Source: Ophthalmolycus amberensis (Eukaryota; Chordata; Actinopteri; Perciformes; Zoarcidae). Taken from it: a DNA stretch of 64,000 nt. The stretch spans positions 372,001-436,000 of the forward strand of contig JAFEUB010000772.1 in assembly GCA_024529925.1 (NCBI GenBank), given 5' to 3'. The translations under genes and the position numbers were made by a program. Shown here piece after piece: positions 1 to 12,635 of this stretch; positions within the stretch are counted from its first letter, which is position 1; each line of letters begins with the position of its first letter. The notes below the pieces were generated by a model. The model was given only the letters and a program-made list of their open reading frames with translations, was not told the DNA's origin and ran no database searches.

Positions 1-1503
1 TTAGCAAAGGGACAATTGGACATTTTAGGTCATACTCAGCTACACAATGAATTGATTAAGTGTTTGCCTAAATGGCCATTTGGCCGCTGTTACTGCATGG
101 ATCATGCACACTTTTTATTTATATATACATAATATATATATATTTTTTCTTGCCGAGGGGACTGAATTTGCACTGGGATTATTTTTGCATTTAAACTTAA
201 TATTTATGGTTTAGGATCTGTCTGTATTTGTTTTTCTGAACACACCCTCCTACCTCAGCCGAAGGGTTATTTCTCTTCCTGATATTATTTTTCACTTTGC
301 AATAGCACTTGATATATATATTTAAATATATATATATTTTTTTGTTTCTATTCGTTTCTCTGTTTGGCCTTCTCCTGTATGATAGCGTGAGCTCTCAACA
401 CTGTGAGTGCATGCTAGCAATAGGCTTTGATATTTGAGAATGGATTTTCTGCTGATGTGACCTTTTGATAGGAAATAGTTTTTGCCACATTTCACGTTTG
501 ATATCCTCATCTTTTTCTTTCTATAAGGAAACCTCTTGATAACACTCAAACTGGGTGTATTTAAGAATATGATACTATTGTTTTATTTGAACGTGTTATA
601 TTATTTGAATGGCATTAGTCTGGAAATGGAGTTGGTCTATACCTCATTGGCCGCTGCCCAACTGAATGGTGGCTGCATTGGGCTATTTAACTCTGAACTC
701 AGCTCACTAGCTCTCTACCTAAATGAATCATCTACTGATCAGCATTTCAGTCTCTTGTCTACCTTATTTACAAATAGATATTTGTTGCAGATGTGAAGCA
801 TTTGAAACTATCATCATTCAGAGTTTCATATATTATTGCAGTTGAAAGTTTTACTTCGGTTACTCATATCTATTAGTTATCCATGAACATGTCCTCCAGG
901 AGGAAGGCACTGTTTGTAAATTATTCCATCGTAATGGAAGCTATGACATAAAGTATTAATGTATTCGATCCCCAAAGGGCATGCAAATAAGGCAAACTTC
1001 CCAGTGTAAAAGAGAAGGAGCTGATGTGAAAAATATGGTTTGTGTAAAAATTTCGCATTGGTCAAAATATGCGAAAGATCTGAATCGTAGTTGATCACCA
1101 CACATGCAAACTTCTAATGGTCCCTTGTTTTTAAAGGTTTTACTTCCAAAGTACTCTGACAACTGCTACACTTACGTTACTGCTGTACTTCAAACAGCAC
1201 CGGCTTCAAACAGTCTGAAGACAGGCCTGTGGCACAGAAACACCTCGACGCAGGAGAAGTTGGTGCAGATTATTTGCGCCAAATATTAAATATTAACAGT
1301 TTTTATCGAAATGTTTTAAATTATAATATGTCGAGAGACAAGTTTTGCTTCAGCATGACGGGTTTCTGTGTGTTTCGTTTGCTTAGAATTTGATTCTCTG
1401 GAGGTCTAACTTGACTTATGATTATACGTAGAGTATGTGTGGTCTTTTTGCACAATAACAAATTACTAATCGTGCTCCACTGACCTGTCCAACCCTACTT
1501 TCT

Positions 1504-1550
1504 ATGTGTGTGTGTTTGCATGCATGTGTGTGTGTGTGTGTGTGTGTGTC
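1504..1550. repeat. (GT)n microsatellite
   Basis: An interrupted GT dinucleotide run. A second shorter GT run sits at about 1690-1713. Between them, short ATG-started ORFs exist only because the repeat lacks stops. Confidence 0.95.
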
Positions 1551-3238
1551 ATTCCCGGCCCTGTCTTATGATGATGGATTACTGAGACTCGTTGGAGCTG
1601 CTTGCTGCCTCTCTTATCCTCCATCAGCTGTGGCTCAATGGAACAGTACTCTCCATTGTTTCAGCGGATGGCGAACACGTGCACAATTCTGTGTGTGTGT
1701 GTGTGTGTGTGTGCGAGTGCTACAGTCATGCATACACACATCCTATCTGCTGCAGCACATACACTCAACCAGACCAAACAATCAGATTAGTGATCCTGAG
1801 TTGCCACCAGCCTGGCCTGAGTCTGGTCTGCAGAGCTTATCTGCTGACCCTTGAATTTAGCATCAGCTAGTCTACACCTGCCTCATCCCACAGGCAGACA
1901 CACACGAACGAGTGAGAAACACTGACACGGCATACGAAACACATTTGTTTTGTCATCCAGTCGACAGATTTCGGTCCTACGTCTCTATTTTCATCCGTGA
2001 TCAGCCCAGTGAGGTGTAAGCAACATGCAGGATGCCCTGTAGGACTCCACTTCCTGTCAGCTTCTTTGAAATGAGCACATTTTGAGATGGCCTTGTTAAA
2101 GTACATCAGCCTTAAGTCCTTCCTTCCTCAACTCCCGTGACATAACACACGAGGATGCCCTCAGTTGCTGCCTGTCTTGAGGAAGACATTAAGAGAGGAA
2201 AACTGAGTTGCCACTTGTCACTTGGAATGTGCCTTTTTTCCCCGAGTAGAAGAGGGCAAAAAGACACTTCAACACCTCCTCCTACACATTATGTCTCCTT
2301 CGTGCTCCCTCTGTGTCTGGTGGAATTCAATAGCAGGTCCCATTTGTTTCATGCTGTCCGTTCAGTGGTGCCCTCTCAATCACCTCTTCGTGATGCTATT
2401 TCCTCCCTGCCGCGTAGTTATTTTCGCTCAGCTCTTTGTTCTTTCTCTCCCTCCGGATGCCCCGACACTCCTCTCTCTTCTCCTCGAGACCTCTTGTCCC
2501 CTGCTGAGAGAAGCTGCCTTTGGTCCTTTTCCAACCAGAAGTCTTGAGGTCTTGACACATATCTTTAAAACTGTTTCTTGTCTGTTAGGCCCAGGCATTT
2601 TCATGCGAGGGGGTAGGTGTTCCCTTGGCTACCATTGCTTTTTGATAAAACTGTCAGTTTCAAGTGTTAAATTATCAACAATCACATTTTTATTTGTTGA
2701 TATCCTGCATAGCAAGTGGTGATTCTGGAGTATTTTGTTGTAATTGTTGTGATTTCCTTTGATTTCCTGTAGATGAAATTTGATTCCAGTGTTTCCAGTG
2801 TTATCTGCTCATCCGCTACTGAAACATGTGTCCCAATACTTTGTACGTGCCTTCTATTAAACCACATTTATTCCTTCCTTTTTGTCCCCTTTTCCTGGGA
2901 AGGACCCAGCTAACACTCGATGACACTGGATGAACCACACAAAAACTCGATTGAAAAAAAGCTATAGCTTGAATTGCGGTCGTAGATGGATGTAAATTTA
3001 TTCATGAGAAAGTAAAGTGGACTATTAGCTGGGAGGCATGATTCTAAGTAATATTCCAACACGGTTAGTCTCAAACACATAGCTTCTGTCACAAAATTGA
3101 AGTGCTGAATTTCTTTTGCAGGGAATACATGTATAGAATTTAAATTAAAATCTCCAACACTCTTATAGTTAAAAACATGGCAATATTTTGCTTTAAATGG
3201 GAGAAATTCCAAATCCAGATCACCACCAACATCTAGCC

Positions 3239-3561
3239 CAGAGGTCTTCAACAGGGGGTCCGTGGAGGTACTGCAGGGGTCCGCGAAATTTTTGGTTGAT
3301 TAGAAAATTAAAAAAATAAAAAAAATAAAAAATTCTGAATGTTGAAAAACATGAATCTGTCCATTATTTTAATAGTTCAGTATTGTATGAAAGATAACAG
3401 CTATGTTTATGCATGGCAGTGGCACTAATAGGCCATCACTCATTTTTCGTTTCCACGTTTAAAATGAAAACATCAATTTGAATATCTTGTGTGCATGATT
3501 ATCATGCACACAAGATATTCAGTTTGGGGGTCCTTGGCCTGAAAAACGTTGAAGACCCCTG
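3239..3561. mobile_element. non-autonomous hAT-type DNA transposon (MITE)
   Basis: The 323-bp element begins CAGAGGTCTTCAAC and ends with the inverse of CAGGGGTCTTCAAC, one mismatch in 14 bases. It is flanked on both sides by the exact 8-bp direct repeat ATCTAGCC (3231-3238 and 3562-3569). An 8-bp target duplication and CAG...CTG ends are typical of hAT elements. There is no transposase ORF, so it would have been mobilised in trans. The interior is A-rich near 3300-3330 and holds a perfect 20-bp-arm palindrome. Confidence 0.93.
3480..3520. repeat. perfect hairpin palindrome inside the MITE
   Basis: Two 20-nt arms (3480-3499 and 3501-3520) are exact reverse complements with one base between them. 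The arms read GAATATCTTGTGTGCATGAT and its complement. The palindrome lies in the 3' third of the hAT MITE. Confidence 0.95.
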
Positions 3562-3927
3562 ATCTAGCCAGTTGTTCAATGGCTCACAGGCTGTCTGTCC
3601 TTCAAATTTAATAGAAGTCCGTAAAGATATCTTTTAGATATCCGTCTGACAGACAAACACAACCTTCTTCGTGTATAATGCCCAACTCTGAACAAACTAG
3701 ATGCACGCTGTCATATCTGTTTGTGTATTTGGTAGCATGAATATCTTCAGACATAGAACCTTTTTTTGCACTTGTAGTTGAAGGATGTATTCACTCTTGA
3801 TGCCTTTTTATCTGCAGTATTTTCTGTCAAACCTCCCAACATGAAATACGAGTTTTTATGATCTTCTGTTGAGCATCTAGTTTGGTAACGGTGACAGCTG
3901 TGTGAGTCTACAAACAACGTGCGTCAT

Positions 3928-3930
<3 letters not shown>

Positions 3931-3959
<29 letters not shown>
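3931..3959. repeat. (GT)n microsatellite
   Basis: A GT dinucleotide run of about 29 bp followed by GA repeats. A second GT run lies at about 4160-4193. Confidence 0.95.
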
Positions 3960-3967
<8 letters not shown>

Positions 3968-4158
3968 GATCGCATTAGGTGTTTTTTGGAAGACAAAAAG
4001 GGAAACAAATCTTTTGTTTGCTGCCCAATAGCATGTGACGAGGCTCATTGCTAGATCCGTTACTAAGCCTCTTTGGCCAATCAGGGGGCAGATATTTTAA
4101 ACTGCGGTTGGATGAAGTCATAGTTGTGATCACTTGGCTGCGATCCTCAACCCCTGTA

Positions 4159-4189
<31 letters not shown>

Positions 4190-5889
4190 TGTGTTTCTGA
4201 CCTGGATATATTTTTTCCCTGAGAATATCAGCCAGGAACAGTACGGCTCTGTTTTGCTGCGGCGCATGCATCTCACAGCTTCGGGATTTCGTGTCAAAGC
4301 CATATTGTCCTGTCACAGACTTTTTTAAGTCCTTGAAAATGTCTCACGGTATTACCACAGCAATTAGTACACTTGCACTTTCAGCTGTTTGTCAATGAAC
4401 TCCGCAGCCGTAGTGAAGGATTTCCACTGTAGATCCTTTCACGTTGTCAGCGGGGAGGGCAGGAGCTGTCCGTTGTGCTGAAAGGAGTCTGCTGCATTTG
4501 TCGTCTGTCTATCTGTCGTTTCTCTCTGCTTTCCCAAGCGAACATTCACACCATCGCTGTTTCCGTTTCTGCCCCGCTTGTGACGTCTGGCCTCTCTTTC
4601 TCGCGGTCTCCCTTTCCTCTCTTGATCGCTTCCTCTTTGCTGTTCCTCTGTTTTCTTCTTCTTCTCCTCTGCTCTTTTTTAAAGCTCCTTCGCCTCCCAC
4701 TCCAGTAAACAGACTTTTGAAAAATTAGGTTTTTGTTTTTTACAAGCTGCTCATATGCAAATGAAATGGCGCCTCATTATTATTGGATTATTTTGGGAGG
4801 ATTCTCTGCTTCCCCCCCACCCCCACACTCTTCCTCTATCTCCACTCCTTCATGTGCTCCTGCTGTCATTCATGTGAATCACTGCTGCTGCTGTGTGTGT
4901 GTATGTGAGCGTGTTAGTGACGAACTGAGAGAGAGTGTATGTGCGAATGACTGAGACCTTTTTGCAATGAATTCTTTCGCCTTTTTTCGCCCTTTGAACG
5001 CCGAGTATGTGTGTGTGTGTGCGTGTTGTGGCTGAGTTTGTCGAGTGTTGGTGCGCGTTGGGCTGTATGTCTCTGTACAGTATGTTTTAAGCTTGCACTT
5101 GACAAGCTCTGAGTCAGATGTTGGAGGCGGGGGAAAAAAGGCACACTGAACTGGTCTGCAGAGAAATGGAGACTTGCATAAAGACAGATCACAGCAGGTA
5201 TTACTGTCTTATCTCGCCTTCTCTCACTCCTCTTCTATCAGCTCTCCCTCTTTGGTTTCTGGCAGTGCTAATAGAAACTGACAAGCCAATGCATGGGAAC
5301 ACTTAATAGCTTTGCTTCTCTTTGATGTATGTACAGACTCACATTCACGGTTATTTTTGCGGAAACCCCAGGGTACAGCTCTTGGCACTGTGAACGCAAT
5401 TCTCTGCATTTTGAATCTAATGGAACTGCAGAGCGTACAGTTATTTGCTAAATTGGAGGTAGCAGTTGCTTGATTGCAATTTGTCACCCTCACTGCACAG
5501 CGCCCTTGACAGGATCACACGAGCTGATTGGAAACGAGCCTTCCTCGACAAAGGACCACAATATTTATGTATAAACGACTTTCCCCAGATGCCACATCGA
5601 GCCATGAAATGGTGCAGTCAGAATAGCACATTATTCATTCAGTGCTTCATGGTGTTGCTGGAGTTTAGACCTCTTCATGGCACACACATTTAAAACGTAT
5701 TTTTAGCACAACGTATGGCTCTGTTCTACGTCAATTATCGATCAATTAAACATACAATTTGCAATTCAGTTCCTATTTAGTTTGCAACTTACCCAAAGAG
5801 CTTTTTAAAAACGTATGAAGAAATTGATTTATTTGCAGATTCTCAGTATTTTTTTCTTTGATGTTTTATTATATGCATTAATGCAGAAT

Positions 5890-6060
5890 TCATGCATATT
5901 CCGTCTTGTGATTGGCTCAATGCATGGGTGGGATATGGTCTCAAAACTATCTCTTTGAACTATAAGTCTCCTTCTGCTGCTGACAAATGACCCTGATGAA
6001 GACCCACATATTGTCGGTCATGTAAAATAAAGACTTTATTTTTGCACAAACGCTACAGTT
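5890..6060 (+). mobile_element. possible LINE 3' tail fragment
   Basis: The sequence CCTGATGAAGACCCACATAT followed shortly by GTCGGTCATGTAAAATAAAG resembles the 3' ends of some vertebrate non-LTR elements, which read like 'ctgatgaaga...cgaaacgt...aataaag'. No coding part remains and no flanking duplication was found. The call rests on recall of the motif only. Confidence 0.3.
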
Positions 6061-6654
6061 TGCATAAAAATGCAAATCCTTATCCAGCGGATAATCACTC
6101 TAAACCAAACCTTTAGCCCGGCTTATTTTCTCCCATTTTTCTATATTGGCTCCGTGATTGGATGGCTTATTATGTGTGAGAGGGATGAGAACAGTGTTGA
6201 TGTCAAAGTATGAAGTGTGGTTGCTGCATGGAGCTGCTGTATGTGGATGAATCCGCTTGTAATGAACTGCCACCTGCACTTCCTTGGAAAATGCAATGTA
6301 TAAAAAAAAGCAACGTGCTTGTTGTGGTTTCTGTCGGCCGTTTGAACCCCGTGGTTCTTGTCTTCTGATGTTGGTTAACAAAAGTCTAGTGTTAACAGCA
6401 GCTTTGTGTAGGGGGAAGATGAGAGGAGGTCCAGACTCATTGAGAATGGTCGGATGAAGATCTGTTAGTTTCCCAAGATCCATAAGCCTTTTCTTACACA
6501 TGGAATCCAACCCTGGGCAGGGGCAATACTCATGTTGATAAAGATGTTATTATTTAAGGTTTAGTTAGTTATGTTTTTTTTCTTTTTCTTTTTTTACAAT
6601 TAAAAAACCCAAAACATATTTTCAACATATGCAGGCACTTCAAATAAGACCAGG

Positions 6655-7055
6655 AGTCCAAGAGAGATGGCCGCGCTAGTGCTTTGAGCTATATGCTAAT
6701 GTCAGCATGCTCACAATGACGGTGCTATAGCATACCGACGGTTAGCAGACCCGATGACGGCGCTAGATCGGATCGGTATAACCAAAAGTGTCACAATTCA
6801 ACCTGAAGGCAACATTTGTGCCAAATCTATCCAAGGCAATCTTCCAAAATATTAAACTCTGGATGAAATAAATGTCAACCTGTCGCTGATGCTAGATGAA
6901 AAGTCAGGGGGTCACCAAAGTCAGTAGGGTTCATCCTCTGGGGACCACAAACGGCTGTGCCAAATTACATAGCATTGCATTAAATAATGGTTTAGATATT
7001 TCAATCTGGACCCAAAGCGAGCGGTCAGACATTACCATCTCGGAGCGTGCTAATA
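6655..7055. repeat. degenerate abundant teleost dispersed repeat
   Basis: Two stretches read like a repeat very common in fish genomes: the GCTAATGTCAGCATGCTCAC region (about 6695-6715), and GGGGTCACCAAAGTCAGTAG with TTCATCCTCTGGGGACCA (about 6907-6945), followed by TTTCAATCTGGACCCAAAG. The copy is diverged. Family name not known to me. Confidence 0.6.
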
Positions 7056-7806
7056 AATAAGCAGTTTTATCTATTATGCATCGTCTGTACATGCAGTGAC
7101 ACTCATGGTAGATATGACGGACTTCAAGCACACAGTGGTTTGTTTAGTGTCAGACTTTGTTCGATCAAATCACTTTCATGTCACAGAGGAGACTTTACTG
7201 CCTTGAGGGATCTGCAGCACCGCTGTTGTTTTTGTAGTGCGTCTGCAGACTGAAGACATGTGCCCGTGTCACTTTATGTTAATGTATAAAAAGCTAGCGA
7301 GTTCACAGGAGTGACTGAGATATCGTTTGACAGCTAAATGAAATTACATGTTCATAAACATTTATAGCATTTAGAATTTACTCTTAATTGATTCATCACA
7401 CATCCACATGTAGCCTTCCATAATGCACAGTTTTTATGGAGGGGAAATTCATTTGTTGTTATCAAACATTTCTTACGAGGTTCTGATATTTATACATTTT
7501 ATAAATGCCCTCACCACTACCACACACACACACATGAACCTGCCTTGCTTGTGGCCTTAACCACCCTTATATCCCCAGTGTGGATTTATGTAATTATTGT
7601 GATTTTGCAGTGTCTGGTGTGTGTGTTGAAACCTTGTTTTTCTCTACTTACCTCCTAAAACTGCTCCGCTGTGATTTCTGCAGCGTACTTGACTTCTCGC
7701 TTCCTGTAAAGTCTAAAGTGAAAGCCCTACACTTTATGCATGAAAGCTCTTAACCACTCCATACTCTTATGGCTGATTACGTTTATTTTGCTGACTCGTG
7801 CGAGCA

Positions 7807-7829
7807 TGTGTGTGTGTGTGTGTGTGTGT
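7807..7829. repeat. (GT)n microsatellite
   Basis: Short GT run in the intron upstream of W1. Confidence 0.9.
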
Positions 7830-8607
7830 TGACTGTGTGATTGTGACGTTGTCGCTCTGAACAGGGTTTCGCGAGTTGGGGGCTGTGTGTCGTCCCATCT
7901 GCCATCTGTGCAGACACTGGTACAAAGGCCCATGGGAAATGCAGTCCGTGGGGCTCCCCCCCCCCCTCCTTCCTCTGTGTCTGGAGGCTACACTCAGTCA
8001 ACATGTCATTGTTGATCACCATCACAGAGGCAGAGACACATGCGCTGCCCTTTTCGACTGCGACTCCTCGTCCCCAACTTTTTCTACCCCCTCCTCTACT
8101 GCAACTTTTTCTGTCACACTAACTTTCACAGAGTTACTAACGTTGTGCTTCAAATATTTTTTTTTGTATTATCCACTTATCTAATTATTATGTTTTTAGG
8201 ATTATTAAACGAATCATTTCGTTTTTAAAATGTGCAAAAAAAAAAATCCATTGTGAAGTCCCATAAGATCTCCAGATTGCCTATTTTGTCCGTCTAAAAC
8301 CCAAACAAAGAAAAGAAGCGAGCGGACATATTCAGGATGCTCGTTTGTCTGGCAATCAGTCCAAAAATATTCTGATTAGTATCATGTGATCCAATGAAAG
8401 GTACCAAATCTCTTGACAGTTTTGCATGACAAATGACCTAAATCATCATCTGATGATTTTCTGTGGACTAATCAATTAATTGTTTCGGTGTCAAATGACT
8501 CGATAACAGATATTGCCAATATCTTTTTTTTGTTCTGCCCTAAATATTCCTGTCGCCCTCGTCTTTCCAAAAGCCAGTGAGCCCTCATAGATCCTCGACC
8601 AAAAGCA

Positions 8608-8715
8608 CTGGAAAACCAAAGATTAACCTCTCTCTCTCTCTCTCTCTCCTCGAGCTTCCTCTGCGCGGTATATAGCGAGCACCTTCAGCCTGGCAGCCTG
8701 GAAAACCAAAGATTA
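8608..8715. repeat. inserted (CT)n patch flanked by 18-bp direct repeats
   Basis: The 18-mer CTGGAAAACCAAAGATTA occurs at 8608-8625 and again at 8698-8715. The 72 bp between them are a CT run followed by about 49 nt that recur at 11965-12014 with one mismatch. The layout is that of a short templated insertion carrying a target-site duplication. Confidence 0.85.
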
Positions 8716-8980
8716 GGAGAAGTTTATCCTGAATATGAGTCTGAGCCGCTGACAGACTTAAACTGACGCTTTTATCAATGCTGTTGACCAGAAATGAGGT
8801 CGTGCAGAAAACAGAACGTGGATTATTGAGTGTTTAGTGGCCAGTTTAGCCCCAATGTAATCCATATCTTTTTTAGAGATTTGCTGTGGTCATCATCGAG
8901 GCGCTAAACCCTCCACTGCACATTGTGAGGCTGTAGGCAATAAAATCGCTCTAATAAGAAAGCGCAATAGCATCCAGCCG

Positions 8981-8981
<1 letters not shown>

Positions 8982-9026
<45 letters not shown>
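8982..9026. repeat. (CA)n microsatellite
   Basis: About 22 uninterrupted CA units followed by a pyrimidine-rich stretch (9027-9180). Confidence 0.97.
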
Positions 9027-9028
<2 letters not shown>

Positions 9029-9280
9029 TCTCGTCACTGTTTTCTCTTCTCTCCGATCGGCCTCGCCCTACGGTTCACACCGTTGATTCTCCTGTTTGTT
9101 TGTCTCCCTTTTCGTTTCCCTCTCTCGTTCCCTGTTTGTTTTTTTCCCCTCACTCTCCTTCAATCCTGCTCTCCTGCGCTCTCTGTCGAGCCCTCTCGGC
9201 GAAGCGTTAAGTGTATAATCGGTGATCTCATGTCTAGATGGGCCTCTCGTCTCCTCACTCGCTCAGCGCACAAAAGGGAC

Positions 9281-9690
9281 TGAATGGCCGCGGCTCGCTC
9301 GGGGGACACAAACGTAATGAGCCACACAAGCACACAGCTAACAAGCACGAGCCTCTCCAGCTCACTCCCAGGGGCTTTTGAAGTTGCATATTGATGATGC
9401 CGGCTCCAAAGGCTCAATTGTAATGTGCAGAGGCAGAGGAGGTGGCCATTGACCGTCCACTCGCCTCTCTGACCCGGCAGTAATGAGCAACAGGTGCCTC
9501 TTTTTGCCAGGTTTGGCCCGTGAGAGTCATCCAATATTCAACAGTCAGTCGTAGTAATCAGCCAGCGTAATGGCTCGTTTGATGTGCCATCACAGCACTA
9601 TGCATAATGGCTCCGTATGTAACCGCTGGATGTGTAAATAAGCAACTGTTGCAGTTATTGCAGGGTATTGCAGGTTTAACCACAGTTCAG
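9281..9690. promoter_or_regulatory. candidate conserved non-coding element
   Basis: Balanced base composition, no simple repeats and a mosaic of short transcription-factor-like words, in contrast to the flanks. Examples are GAAGTTGCATATTGATGATG, GGCTCAATTGTAATGTGCAG, TCATCCAATATTCAACAGTC and CTATGCATAATGGCTCCG. It has the texture of an ancient vertebrate enhancer. No alignment was possible, so this is inference. Confidence 0.35.
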
Positions 9691-10833
9691 GCGGCAGATT
9701 ATAAATCACACACTCCTTTTTTTTTTTTTACGGTCATGACAAATAACCTATTTTGTTGTTAAGGTATCAAGACTTTTTGGGACAACAACAGCAGACATTT
9801 TGACTTGACGCAGGTGTCTATTCAAGTGCCCCAGTAAGCCATGACAGTGTGACAGGGAGCCGACATGCACGACACCGGGACCCTGGCACTGAAGCGGCTC
9901 AGTGGAAATCCAGCCATCATTCATTTTTATTTATTTGCGCCTGTGCCTCTCCTCCTGTGACATGTCGGAATGTCTTCAGCGGAAAAGGAACTGTTTCTGA
10001 GCAGCGTGGCTGGTGAGAAAAGAGTCGGATGCACAGAGGGAGTGTTTGTTGTGCCGACCTCTTACGAGAGCTGGTTTTGGCAGGTCGAGGTGCCTGCTCA
10101 TATGAGCTCTTTGTGGTATGAAGACCAGCCAGAGTGATGCTGAGCTTACTGCCAGCTTCCTCCCGGGCCTGAATGAGAGCAGCACTGCAAAGCTGGTCAG
10201 AATTAGAAATCACAGCGAGGAAAGGTAACACATAAGTGTGCGAGTACAGAACTGATACTTGACACAAAGTAAGAAATATCTAATGACTTCATAGTACCCA
10301 CAATGTCCACTAGACAATACAAGCAGATTAGTCATCAGTGAATGAATCCAGTGGAAGATATTCTTACATTTCAGGCTGTTACTGACGGTGTTTCCAGGTC
10401 AATCATGAACACTTGATGCTCTGAAGCAAGAAATACTGATTTCTGTCTCGTCACAACACAAGGGGGATATTAAATTCAATATTATGCAGTCTGGAATGTG
10501 TTTTGTTTATTTCCAATGTGAGCACAGCTGCATATTCTATGTACAGGAGGCATATAACATGCAGACACGCATTCATATGCATCAGCACATGAGTGTGAAC
10601 CTGTCAAATGTTCATAAAAACCAAGAGGAATATCGATTGTGGGGAAAGAAGTTGTCACGACAGGTTATCACCCGCTCGTTTCCTTGCTGTTAAGGAATAG
10701 AACATACAGACATGAGCGGCACTTGGGAAGCAATCATTGTCATAGTGCTGCCAAAACAAATGTCTTCAACCACTTGCCAAGCAGACAGTGAGGTCAGTGC
10801 TCACATTGCCTCAGAGGCGAGGGGGGGGTGTGA

Positions 10834-10852
10834 GGGGGGGGGGGGGGGGGGG
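10834..10852. repeat. poly-G tract
   Basis: Nineteen consecutive G preceded by G8-TGTGA. On the opposite strand it reads as poly-C, and it creates spurious Pro-rich ORFs. Confidence 0.95.
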
Positions 10853-11832
10853 TTGCACTGCCAAGCCCCTTTATCCTAAGGCGAGTGGCATAATGTGGGG
10901 CCCTGTTTAAGTGTGTGTCCTGCGCCAGGGTACGTGTCGCGGGCGTAAAGGCCTCTTGTGCGTGCTCATTGATGTGATTGCTCGTCCCTTTTGTGCGTTT
11001 TTTTTCTTTTCCCTCCAGTGGGGCCCCCGCTGACGCAAAGACGAGGGATGGGAACCGACATCGTGGACACACGGGGGTTTAGGGTGAAGGAGGAGATCGG
11101 AAGGTTGCGACTGTTTATGCAAAACAAGCATGTTCCCTCGTAAAAGTAATTAGTAATCTTTTGTCCGTGTGCAGAGCGGCAATGATGGCGCCGCTCGAAT
11201 GCGCTCAAGTGCGCTCAAGTGCGCTCAAGCTGCTCATGATCAACCTTACTGCCATCTAGTCAGCATGTTTGTTTATACATCGATTAAAAGCCCTACTCGA
11301 GCCAATAATGGGTCGCGGAAATGCTCCATCATTTTTATGGAAGCCACTTAAAATGGAGAACATCTATTTGATGGAGCGTTTTCATATCGGAGACTATTTT
11401 CCCCCACATCCTTTCTTTATTACAGCTCTTTCTGTCTCACTGTCCTTTCCTCTTCAAGGCTGCTCACCTGACGTTCTCGGTCCAGGAGGCTCTTCTTGGC
11501 AGTGCCGCCCAGGCTTTAGTTGCCTTTCCAGATATTGTTTCTGTTGGAAGAGAGATAATAATTATCCGGGCACTTCCTTCTTTCCTCCCCCTGTGTGTTC
11601 CCGGCACTTGCCCTCCTTTTTCCCCCCTGCGTATCGTTGGTCATGAGACCCAATTCGTTGCTGTCGTTTGCATCACCCCTCTCATCTTGCTGTGATGTTC
11701 TGCACACGGGTAACACAAGTGTGAACAAAGAGAGATTGTGCTTGTGTGCTGTACATGTGTAGGTATGTCCTGGGGATGTGTGTGTTCCCGCGTTGGAAGT
11801 CGCTGCGTATCTGCTAGTTTCTCCAAAGAATA

Positions 11833-12014
<182 letters not shown>

Positions 12015-12187
12015 TTATAGAGATGTTGTAGGACGCAGCGGTCCCCAGCGGGTTCTGTAATTGGGAACCTCAGAGGAGAGGGGGAAAATTCGATGCGGGG
12101 ATGAATTAATTCTTCCCCCTTTTATTCCATGCCTTGTTCAGAGGTCCTCTCTAATCTGTGCTAGAGTGCACTGGATCAATTCACTTC

Positions 12188-12190
<3 letters not shown>

Positions 12191-12222
<32 letters not shown>
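12191..12222. repeat. (GA)n microsatellite
   Basis: Short GA run followed by GAAAGAGAGGGAGGG purine-rich sequence. Confidence 0.92.
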
Positions 12223-12231
<9 letters not shown>

Positions 12232-12635
12232 GGAGGGAAAGGGATGAGGAGCTGGTAGAAGAATATGGAGATTGTACACTTTTAATACAAGTCTAAAACC
12301 TGATCAACCACAAGGTGACACGAGGTAAACTTCACGAGGCTTTAACCATTGAACTTTAAGTCTCACTGGGGCTGAGGCCGAGTCTGTCGATAGGCCAGCA
12401 TGTGATAAATGCCGGTGTTGCTAATGATTGCTGCAGCTATAAGGTTCAATTTGATGTCAATACTATTGTATATGACCCTATCAAAGACACCAGCATTTGC
12501 TCTTGAATTTTCTTTGTTCTCTTGCAAGGTGCTCCAGCATGCATCAGGGTGAGGGGCCAGTTTCTTTGAAGCAAGACACGTTTCCATCCTAATATAGCTC
12601 AAACGTTGACAGAAATGTCAGATCTAAGTCACATA

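Noticed and set aside
2155..2722. 130- and 166-codon overlapping plus-strand ORFs
   Set aside because: Two overlapping frames in C/T-rich intron, with no family similarity and no consistent splice phase.
6100..6510. 136-codon minus-strand ORF
   Set aside because: No recognisable domain, no splice or codon-use support, and it lies in ordinary intron near dispersed repeats.
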